From NCBI GenBank assembly GCA_036504515.1, contig DASXVA010000004.1, forward strand, positions 181,414-245,413: a stretch of 64,000 nt of DNA, given 5' to 3'. Below, piece by piece: positions 57,445 to 64,000 of the stretch. Positions within the stretch are counted from its first letter, which is position 1; each line of letters begins with the position of its first letter. The notes beneath the pieces were generated by a model that had not been told where the DNA came from, did not search any database, and was given only the letters and a program-made list of their open reading frames with translations. The stretch comes from AWTP1-18 sp036504515. Lineage in GTDB: Bacteria; Pseudomonadota; Gammaproteobacteria; Burkholderiales; Rhodocyclaceae. The position numbers and the translations under genes were made by a program.

Positions 57445-58304
57445 GCTGGCTTCAGAAACTGCTTCCGCCGAAGATCAAGCGTAACGCCGATACAGTACGT
57501 AAATCCATTCCAGAAGGTCTGTGGAGCAAGTGCCCCTCCTGCGAGGCGGTTCTCTACAGCTCCGACCTGGAGAGCAATCTTGGTGTGTGTCCCAAGTGCA
57601 GCCACCACCATCGCGTTGGCGCGAGGGCCCGGTTGGACATGCTGCTGGATGCTGAAGGTCGTTTCGAGATCGGTGCCGAAGTCGTCCCCCTGGACCCGCT
57701 CAAATTCAAGGACAGCAAGCGTTATTCCGATCGTCTGGCAGCAGCCAACGAGGCCACCGGCGAGGCCGATGCCCTGGTGGTCATGCAAGGCGCCATCAAG
57801 ACAGTGCCCGTTGTGGTGGCCTGCTTCGAGTTTGATTTTCTTGGCGGTTCCATGGGCTCGGTGGTGGGCGAACGCTTCGTGCGTGGCGTGAAGGCGGCCC
57901 TGGATGCCCAGTGCGCCTTCATCTGCTTTACCGCAACCGGCGGTGCGCGGATGCAGGAAGGCCTGTTTTCTCTGATGCAAATGGCCAAGACGACGGCGGC
58001 GGTCACCCTGCTGGGCCATAAGCAACTGCCTTTCCTCACCGTCCTGACCGACCCCACCATGGGCGGCGTTTCTGCATCCTTTGCCTTTGTGGGCGATGTC
58101 GTGATTGCTGAACCCGGTGCCCTGATCGGTTTTGCCGGCCCCCGCGTAATCGAGCAGACCGTGCGTCAGACCTTGCCGGAAGGATTCCAAAGGGCAGAGT
58201 TCCTGCTGGAAAAGGGCGCGGTGGACATGATCGTGGATCGTCGCGAAATGCGGGACAAACTGGCTTCCCTGATAACGCTGCTGCAACGAATGCCCGCCGC
58301 CTGA
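57441..58304 (+). CDS. accD: acetyl-CoA carboxylase carboxyltransferase beta subunit
   Basis: AccD with AccA makes malonyl-CoA. The 287-residue protein has the N-terminal four-Cys zinc finger ([21 protein letters not shown], about 29-52) and the crotonase-like blocks [12 protein letters not shown] and [11 protein letters not shown]. Full length. It is translationally coupled to trpA and folC. Confidence 0.97.
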   Translation: MSWLQKLLPPKIKRNADTVRKSIPEGLWSKCPSCEAVLYSSDLESNLGVCPKCSHHHRVGARARLDMLLDAEGRFEIGAEVVPLDPLKFKDSKRYSDRLAAANEATGEADALVVMQGAIKTVPVVVACFEFDFLGGSMGSVVGERFVRGVKAALDAQCAFICFTATGGARMQEGLFSLMQMAKTTAAVTLLGHKQLPFLTVLTDPTMGGVSASFAFVGDVVIAEPGALIGFAGPRVIEQTVRQTLPEGFQRAEFLLEKGAVDMIVDRREMRDKLASLITLLQRMPAA

Positions 58305-59581
58305 TGATCGATTCGCTTGAAGGCTGGCTGAGTCATATAGAAAGCCAGCACGCTCGGCCGATTGATCTTGGTCTGGAGCGTTTGCTTGAAGTTAAAGAAC
58401 GACTGGGGCAAAAGAAGAACTGTCCGGTCATTCTGGTGGGCGGCACCAATGGCAAAGGTTCCACCTGTGCCATGCTGGAGTGTATTTTCCTCGCCGCCGG
58501 CTATCGCACTGGTGTTTATAGCTCGCCCCACCTGTCGCGCTATAACGAACGGGTTCGCATCAATGGCCGCCAGGCTGACGATGCCGCCTTGTGCGCCGGC
58601 TTTGCCCGGGTCGAAGCCGGGCGAGGCGACACCCCGCTGACCTATTTCGAATTCGGCACCCTGGCCGCTTGGGAAACCTTTGCCCAAGCTGTGCTGGATG
58701 TGATCATCCTGGAAGTCGGCCTCGGTGGCCGGCTTGATGCAGTCAATATTTACGATCCTGATTGCGCCATTGTCACCACGGTGGACATGGACCACATGGA
58801 TTTTCTTGGTGATAGCCGGGAAAAAATCGGCTTTGAAAAAGCGGGAATCTTCCGTGCAGGAATCCCCGCCATTTGCGGCGATGACAATCCACCCCTCAGT
58901 CTGCTGGAACACGCCGCCACCCTAGGTGCAAAACTTCAGGTGCTGGGCAAGGATTTCGGCTATCTGCGGCAGGAACTGCAATGGCAATTCTGGAGCCTGG
59001 ACGGAGATACCCTGAACAAGCGCAGCAGCCTGGCTTTCCCCGGGATGCGGGGTGGCAATCAGTTGCAAAACGCCAGCGTGGTGCTGGCGGCGTTGGACGC
59101 TTTGCGAGACCAGTTGCCCGTGGCCATGCAGGATATTCGCCGTGGTTTGATCGAAGTGGAACTACCAGGGCGTTTCCAAGTGTTGCCCGGACAACCCACC
59201 ATCATTCTCGATGTCGCTCACAATCCCCAAGCTGCACGGGTTCTGGCCGACAACCTGGGCAATATGGCTTTCCACCCGGAAACCTACGCCGTTTTTGGCA
59301 TGCTGCGAGACAAGGACATGCCCGCTGTCGTGGAAGCCTTGAAAGGTCGCATTACCCGCTGGTTGCCCTGTACTTTGTCCGGTCCAAGGGCAGCAACTGC
59401 TGAGGAACTGGCTGAGGTGCTTGTTTCCTCAGGAATTCCCGGTCCCCATCAGTGCTTTGATAGCCCCGCTTTGGCGCTGGATTACGCCCGGGAGCAGGCA
59501 GGGGATGGTGATAGAATCGTGGCCTTCGGGTCATTCCTGACCGTTGCCGATGTGATGAGCGCCCTCGGGCGCACCGCCTGA
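58304..59581 (+). CDS. folC: bifunctional folylpolyglutamate / dihydrofolate synthase
   Basis: FolC adds glutamate to folates. The 425-residue protein has the P-loop GTNGKGST (about 47-54), the Mur-ligase blocks SPHLSRYNERVRING and DMDHMDFLG, and the C-terminal ligase domain. Its ATG overlaps the accD stop (TGATG). Confidence 0.96.
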   Translation: MIDSLEGWLSHIESQHARPIDLGLERLLEVKERLGQKKNCPVILVGGTNGKGSTCAMLECIFLAAGYRTGVYSSPHLSRYNERVRINGRQADDAALCAGFARVEAGRGDTPLTYFEFGTLAAWETFAQAVLDVIILEVGLGGRLDAVNIYDPDCAIVTTVDMDHMDFLGDSREKIGFEKAGIFRAGIPAICGDDNPPLSLLEHAATLGAKLQVLGKDFGYLRQELQWQFWSLDGDTLNKRSSLAFPGMRGGNQLQNASVVLAALDALRDQLPVAMQDIRRGLIEVELPGRFQVLPGQPTIILDVAHNPQAARVLADNLGNMAFHPETYAVFGMLRDKDMPAVVEALKGRITRWLPCTLSGPRAATAEELAEVLVSSGIPGPHQCFDSPALALDYAREQAGDGDRIVAFGSFLTVADVMSALGRTA

Positions 59582-59585
59582 GACC

Positions 59586-60335
59586 ATGGCCACAAACGAC
59601 GCTGCTGAAGATTCATTGGATTCTCTTGATTTGAAGAAGCGCGCCCGCCGCCGCCTGGTTGGCGCCGCTGCGTTGGCATTGCTTGCCGTTATTGTCCTGC
59701 CTGTCGTGATGGACAGCGAGCCCAAGCCTGTGGCCCAGGACATTCAAGTCCGCATTCCCAGCCAGGATGGCGTGGGGCTTGCCACGAAGGTTCTGCCAAA
59801 CAAAACCTTGGCGACACCGCTACCTGCCGTGCAGGAAAAATCCCCCGAAACCCCCGCGCCAGTCCTTGCTGCTGCAAACGCTGCATCCGAAACTGTGAAA
59901 TCAGAGTCCAAGAGTGACACGAAGTCTGAGGCGAAGACAGATACCAAGGCTAAACCCGAGACTAAGGCTGCCGAAAAGCCCGTTGATAAGGCAAAGGCTG
60001 ATAAGCCGCAGGACAAATCTACAGACAAGGCCGGTGCCGATAAGACTGTTAAGAAAGCCGAAGAGGCCCGCGCAGCAGCGGCCCTTGAAGGAAAGGCTTC
60101 TTCCAGCGGTCAATGGGTTGTTCAGCTCGGGGCTTACCAGAACACGGGTAACGTCAAACTCTTATTGTCCAAGCTAAAAGAATTGGGTGTTCCTGCCTAT
60201 ACCGAAAAGTTGGATTCACAGGAAGGCGCCAAAATCCGCGTTCGCGCAGGTCCTTTCCCATCCAAGGAAGCCGCTGAAAAAGCTCAGACTCGGATCAAAA
60301 TCATTGGTGTTGATGGCCCTGTCGGTCAAAAGTAG
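59586..60335 (+). CDS. SPOR-domain cell-division protein (DedD-like)
   Basis: The 249-residue bitopic protein has a cytoplasmic tail, one membrane helix (about 22-40), a Lys/Ala/Thr-rich linker (about 75-165) with KSDTKSEAKTDTKAKPETK, and a SPOR domain (about 173-245; GQWVVQLGAYQNTGNVKLLLSKL). SPOR proteins bind denuded peptidoglycan at the division septum. It sits between folC and cvpA, the usual place of DedD. Confidence 0.88.
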   Translation: MATNDAAEDSLDSLDLKKRARRRLVGAAALALLAVIVLPVVMDSEPKPVAQDIQVRIPSQDGVGLATKVLPNKTLATPLPAVQEKSPETPAPVLAAANAASETVKSESKSDTKSEAKTDTKAKPETKAAEKPVDKAKADKPQDKSTDKAGADKTVKKAEEARAAAALEGKASSSGQWVVQLGAYQNTGNVKLLLSKLKELGVPAYTEKLDSQEGAKIRVRAGPFPSKEAAEKAQTRIKIIGVDGPVGQK

Positions 60336-60346
60336 GCCCTGCTTAA

Positions 60347-60838
60347 GTGACTCTGTTTGATTATTTGGTGCTCGGCATCGTGGGCGCCTCCGTTTTGTTG
60401 GGGTTATGGCGTGGCGTGGTGAGCGAATTGCTCGCCCTAGCTGCGTGGATACTGGCCTTTTTTGCTTCGCGAATGTTTGGCCCCATGGCGGCAGGATGGT
60501 TATCCGGCACGGTGGTTGACCCTTTGATTCGGCAGTGCCTAGGTTTTGTGGCCGTCTTCGTAGCTGTCCTTATTGTTGTTGGTTTGGCCCGTCTTTTATT
60601 GCGTGAACTATTGAGAGCCGTGGGATTGGGTTTGATTGACCGGATGCTGGGTTCTGTTTTCGGTGTTCTGCGCGGATTGGCTGTAGCTTTGGCAGGGGTG
60701 TTGATCGGCGGTATGACTTCCTTGCCCCATCAGGCTTGGTGGCATGATGCGATGTTGGCACCGCCCCTGGAAACCGTCGTGTTGGCAGGCAAACCTTGGT
60801 TGCCGGCCGATGTGGCAAAACGAATTCGTTATCGATAG
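60347..60838 (+). CDS. cvpA: CvpA family membrane protein
   Basis: The 163-residue protein has four membrane segments and starts with FDYLVLGIVGASVLLGLWRGVVSELL, the CvpA pattern. CvpA is needed for colicin V export in Escherichia and sits with purF there too. The GTG at 60347 has only a weak site. Confidence 0.9.
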   Translation: MTLFDYLVLGIVGASVLLGLWRGVVSELLALAAWILAFFASRMFGPMAAGWLSGTVVDPLIRQCLGFVAVFVAVLIVVGLARLLLRELLRAVGLGLIDRMLGSVFGVLRGLAVALAGVLIGGMTSLPHQAWWHDAMLAPPLETVVLAGKPWLPADVAKRIRYR

Positions 60839-60846
60839 AGGTTGTT

Positions 60847-62373
60847 ATGTGCGGGATTCTTGGGGTTGTTGCTACCACGCCGGTCAATCAGCTGCTGTAT
60901 GACGGCTTGCAGGTCCTGCAACACCGGGGACAGGATGCGGCCGGTATTGCCACGGCAGAAGGCGGTCGTTTTCACATGCACAAAGGACCGGGGCTGGTGC
61001 GGGATGTTTTCCGTACCCGCAACATGCGAAATCTGGTGGGCAACTGGGGGATCGGCCACTGCCGCTATCCCACCGCTGGTTCTGCCTACAACGCAGCCGA
61101 AGCCCAGCCTTTTTACGTGAATTCGCCATTCGGCCTGATGCTGGCACACAACGGCAATCTGACCAATGCCGATCAGCTCAAGCAGGACATGTTTCTGCAA
61201 GACCTGCGCCACATGAACACCAACTCCGATTCGGAAGTGCTGCTCAATGTATTGGCCCATGAGCTTCAAGCGGCTTCCCAGAATCGTTACCAACTGGACC
61301 CGGACACCATCTTCAAGGCTGTGGCTGGTGTGCACAAGCGCATCAAGGGCGCTTACGCGGTTGTGACCATGATTTCAGGCTTTGGCTTACTGGCATTCCG
61401 TGATCCGCACGGTATTCGGCCTTTGGTGATTGGCCGCAACGACACGCCCCAAGGGCCGGAATATTTGGTGTCCTCCGAAAGTGTGGCCCTCGATACGCTG
61501 GGTTTCCGCATGCTGCGGGATGTGGAGCCCGGTGAGGCGGTTCTGATTGATACCCAGGGGCATTTCGTCAGCCGCCAATGTGCTGAAAAAACAGTGCATG
61601 CGCCCTGTATGTTTGAATATGTCTACCTGGCCCGCCCCGACTCCTTGATGGATGGTGTTTCTGTTTACGAGACACGGGTCAAAATGGGGGAGTTTCTGGC
61701 CGACAAGATTCGTCACACCATGCCCCACCTGGATATCGAGGCGGTCATTCCTATTCCTGACTCTTCCCGTCCCTCGGCCATGGAACTGGCTTATCGCCTG
61801 GACGTGCCCTATCGTGAAGGGTTCGTGAAGAACCGCTATATCGGCCGTACTTTCATCATGCCCGGCCAAGCGACGCGCCGTAAGTCTGTTCGGCAGAAGC
61901 TCAACGCCATTACTCAGGAATTCAAGGGTAAGAACGTCATGCTGGTGGATGACTCCATTGTGCGCGGTACGACCAGCAGAGAAATCATCAACATGGCCCG
62001 CGAGGCCGGTGCGAAGAAGGTTTATTTCGCTTCCGCATCGCCTCCCGTTCGGCACGCCAACGTCTACGGTATCGACATGCCGACCCGTAGTGAGTTGATC
62101 GCTGCGTTCCGTAATGATGAAGAAATTTGCCAAGAGATCGGTGCCGATGGCTTGGTCTATCAGGATCTGGAAGCCTTGAAAGAGGCGGTTCGTACTTTGA
62201 ACCCGACCCTGACCCATTTCGAAACTTCCTGTTTTGATGGCCACTACATTACGGGCGATGTTTCGGCGGCCTACCTTGAAGGCATGGAGTTGGAGCGCTC
62301 AAAGCCTTCCAAAGCCAATGACGATAGCGATGGCGGGCAAATGGATTTGAACCTGATTTCGAACGAGGCTTGA
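60847..62373 (+). CDS. purF: amidophosphoribosyltransferase
   Basis: PurF makes 5-phosphoribosylamine, the first purine step. The 508-residue protein begins MCGILGVV, with Cys2 as the glutaminase nucleophile, and has the PRPP-binding motif VMLVDDSIVRGTTSREI (about 365). Start ATG at 60847; the frame to 60796 would bury Cys2 and is not used. Confidence 0.97.
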   Translation: MCGILGVVATTPVNQLLYDGLQVLQHRGQDAAGIATAEGGRFHMHKGPGLVRDVFRTRNMRNLVGNWGIGHCRYPTAGSAYNAAEAQPFYVNSPFGLMLAHNGNLTNADQLKQDMFLQDLRHMNTNSDSEVLLNVLAHELQAASQNRYQLDPDTIFKAVAGVHKRIKGAYAVVTMISGFGLLAFRDPHGIRPLVIGRNDTPQGPEYLVSSESVALDTLGFRMLRDVEPGEAVLIDTQGHFVSRQCAEKTVHAPCMFEYVYLARPDSLMDGVSVYETRVKMGEFLADKIRHTMPHLDIEAVIPIPDSSRPSAMELAYRLDVPYREGFVKNRYIGRTFIMPGQATRRKSVRQKLNAITQEFKGKNVMLVDDSIVRGTTSREIINMAREAGAKKVYFASASPPVRHANVYGIDMPTRSELIAAFRNDEEICQEIGADGLVYQDLEALKEAVRTLNPTLTHFETSCFDGHYITGDVSAAYLEGMELERSKPSKANDDSDGGQMDLNLISNEA

Positions 62374-62374
62374 T

Positions 62375-63541
62375 ATGGATGATCTGGATTTCAGTACCCT
62401 GGCAGTTCGTGCCGGGCAGGAACGAAGCCAGTTCGGAGAGCACTCCGAAGCGTTGTACCTGACATCCAGTTTCGTTTTTAACAGTGCAGCCCAAGCTGCA
62501 GCTCGGTTTTCGGGGGCGGAAGAGGGGAATGTTTACGCCCGCTTCACTAATCCCACGGTCACCATGCTGCAAAACCGCTTGGCCGCGCTGGAAGGGGCCG
62601 AAGCATGTATTGCTACTGCCAGTGGTATGTCGGCCATTCTGTCTACCTGCATGGCATTGCTCAAGTCTGGCGATCACATCGTGTCGTCCCAAAGTATTTT
62701 TGGTTCGACCCAGCAATTGTTCGGCAACATCCTCAGTCGCTTTGGCATAGAAACTACCTTTGTCCCTGCTACTGATGTCGGAGCCTATCAGTCAGCGATG
62801 CGGTCCAACACCAAGCTGGTATTCATCGAAAGCCCATCGAACCCCCTGACGGAAGTGGTGGACATTGCCGCGGTTGCCGCAGTGGCTCATGGCGGTAACG
62901 CCCTTCTGGCGGTCGATAATTGTTTTTGTACCCCAGCCTTACAACGGCCCCTGACATTAGGCGCGGATTTGGTCATTCATTCTGCAACCAAGTATCTGGA
63001 TGGACAGGGCCGGGTTCTTGGTGGGGCCGTGTGCGGTAACAAAATTCATACAGAGGAGGTCTTCAAGTTCCTCCGGACTGCCGGGCCGACCTTGTCGCCA
63101 TTCAATGCTTGGGTGATCCTGAAGGGCTTGGAAACGCTGAAGCTGCGTATGGATGCGCAGTCAGCGAATGCGCTGGAACTGGCCCGTCGTCTAGAAGCAC
63201 ATCCCTTGGTGGAGCGGGTGTACTACCCGGGTTTGCCCTCGCACCCACAGCATGAGCTCGCCATGAAGCAACAATCTACTGGTGGTGCCATTGTCTCTTT
63301 TGAGGTGAAGGGCGCCCGTGAACTGGCATGGGCCGTTGTGGATGGCTGCAAGCTGCTTTCCATAACAGCTAACTTGGGTGATACCAAAACGACAATAACT
63401 CATCCAGCAACGACAACTCACGGCCGGATTTCTGCCGAGGCCCGTGAAGCAGCCGGGATTCGGGAAGGTTTGTTGAGGGTTGCTGTGGGGCTTGAGTCGG
63501 TTGATGACATCTTTGCCGACATCTCTAACGGGCTTAAGTGA
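62375..63541 (+). CDS. metZ: O-succinylhomoserine sulfhydrylase
   Basis: MetZ makes homocysteine from O-succinylhomoserine and sulfide. The 388-residue protein is a Cys/Met-metabolism PLP enzyme with the Lys in HSATKYLDGQGRVLGG (about 208) and the YxR block ARFTNPT. It lies one base after purF, the order in Pseudomonas and many betaproteobacteria. Confidence 0.95.
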   Translation: MDDLDFSTLAVRAGQERSQFGEHSEALYLTSSFVFNSAAQAAARFSGAEEGNVYARFTNPTVTMLQNRLAALEGAEACIATASGMSAILSTCMALLKSGDHIVSSQSIFGSTQQLFGNILSRFGIETTFVPATDVGAYQSAMRSNTKLVFIESPSNPLTEVVDIAAVAAVAHGGNALLAVDNCFCTPALQRPLTLGADLVIHSATKYLDGQGRVLGGAVCGNKIHTEEVFKFLRTAGPTLSPFNAWVILKGLETLKLRMDAQSANALELARRLEAHPLVERVYYPGLPSHPQHELAMKQQSTGGAIVSFEVKGARELAWAVVDGCKLLSITANLGDTKTTITHPATTTHGRISAEAREAAGIREGLLRVAVGLESVDDIFADISNGLK

Positions 63542-63610
63542 CAGTGTTGAAAATGAGAACCGCCATTCCCTCAAGATAGGGGTGAGCAAAATCGCTAGTC
63601 AGCAATACCA

Positions 63611-63637
63611 AAGGGCCGAAAACGGCCCTTTTCTTTG
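63611..63637 (+). terminator. terminator after metZ
   Basis: AAGGGCCG (63611-63618) and CGGCCCTT (63623-63630) with a tight four-base loop (AAAA), then a T-rich tract (to 63637). It ends the long trp-acc-fol-pur-met transcript and insulates the rRNA promoter. Confidence 0.88.
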
Positions 63638-63840
63638 TCCGCAAAACGATTCGATGGAGTCTCTGCGGAGGGAAAAATCAAACAAAGAAGCAATGCTCGA
63701 ATTATTTTGTGGAATCCATTGGAATAAGTTAACAAGGTCGCATCTTCGGAAGTCATTGATACAAAAACACTCGGTATGGAATGTGGCGTTAAGCGTGCCG
63801 AAGACACTGCCGCTAGCAAAAAGAAAAATGCTCAAAAGTG
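63638..63840 (+). other. region upstream of the rRNA promoter
   Basis: About 200 bp without a credible gene. It is A/T-rich relative to the window and ends in an A-rich block (63812-63840) that could be an UP element; Fis-type sites are likely but cannot be shown by eye. Confidence 0.45.
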
Positions 63841-63869
63841 TTTACAGAGACTAATTTCCCCCCTATAAT
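63841..63869 (+). promoter_or_regulatory. rRNA operon promoter
   Basis: -35 TTTACA (63841-63846), 17-bp spacer, -10 TATAAT (63864-63869) is close to the full sigma-70 consensus. The A-rich block before it fits an UP element. Transcription would start near 63876. Confidence 0.75.
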
Positions 63870-64000
63870 CTCGTTCCTCTGCTGATGACGCAGACGGCGA
63901 AACGAAGTAGATAAGTACTTGTTTTGCAGCTCTTTAAAAATTGGAACAGCCGATAGGTGTAGGCACTTGCGGGCTGTAGATAGTTGATTCGCTGGACGGG
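63870..64000 (+). ncRNA. rRNA operon leader with boxA (16S rRNA gene begins beyond the window)
   Basis: The leader contains a boxA-like antitermination site GCTCTTTAAAAA (63929-63940), then AACAGCCGATAGGTGT, a pattern typical of betaproteobacterial 16S leaders. The 16S start itself is not reached. Confidence 0.75.

Overview
This 64 kb window is chromosomal DNA from a betaproteobacterium, most likely of the order Rhodocyclales. That placement is inferred from gene content and order: leuC-entericidin-leuD-leuB-asd-fimV-truA-trpF-trpB-trpA-accD-folC-SPOR-cvpA-purF-metZ, trxA-rho-rpmE, pilS-pilR-ampD, and an AlgP/histone-H1-like gene. I saw no phage, insertion sequence, CRISPR array or tRNA. The right edge runs into the promoter and leader of an rRNA operon whose 16S gene lies just outside.

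1-16.4 kb is a nitrate-assimilation and nitrate-response region. A DUF4202 gene cut by the window edge diverges from nasA. On the minus strand nrtA-nrtB-nrtD (nitrate ABC uptake) is followed by nirB-nirD (NADH nitrite reductase). Perfect sigma-54 promoters (TGGCAC-N5-TTGC) precede nrtA and nasA, and a 17-bp NtrC-like dyad lies about 125 bp upstream of the nrtA start point. The leaders of nrtA and nirB each carry two hexaloop hairpins (A1/G4 loops), the second overlapping an intrinsic terminator. This is the signature of ANTAR-protein antitermination, and an ANTAR protein of the NasT type is encoded next door at 16.4-17.0 kb. Between nirD and nasA, behind a strong terminator, sits a minus-strand set of three methyl-accepting chemotaxis proteins, a lipoprotein of unknown function and a free-standing NIT (nitrate/nitrite sensing) protein. 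The NIT gene lies 12 bp after a chemoreceptor gene that has no ligand domain of its own. I read this pair as a possible two-piece nitrate chemoreceptor, the most interesting candidate new system here.

17-25.3 kb holds a REC-PAS-SpoIIE phosphatase and an RsbW-like kinase (partner switching), then pilS-pilR, ampD, and a decayed class I ribonucleotide reductase locus. In that locus the remains of nrdA are fused in frame to nrdB at a shared Tyr-Leu-Ala-Gly coding sequence.

25.5-36.6 kb: histone-H1-like protein, an aminotransferase, GTP-type PEP carboxykinase, a PBP7-like endopeptidase, pilA with its own sigma-54 promoter (presumed PilR target), a GT-C/TPR membrane glycosyltransferase convergent with pilA, sixA, a HAD phosphatase, moaC, bepA and a TusA-like protein.

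36.7-45.2 kb: an ArnT-like glycosyltransferase, rpmE, rho, trxA, fdxA, a CBS protein, aroC, a YdcH-like protein, an MFS transporter and an exported ATP-dependent DNA ligase (LigE type).

45.5-63.5 kb: leucine, aspartate-family, tryptophan, fatty-acid, folate, purine and methionine genes all on the plus strand, with fimV, truA and an EcfT-like membrane protein among them. The last 460 bp hold the metZ terminator, a strong consensus promoter and a boxA antitermination site for the rRNA operon.
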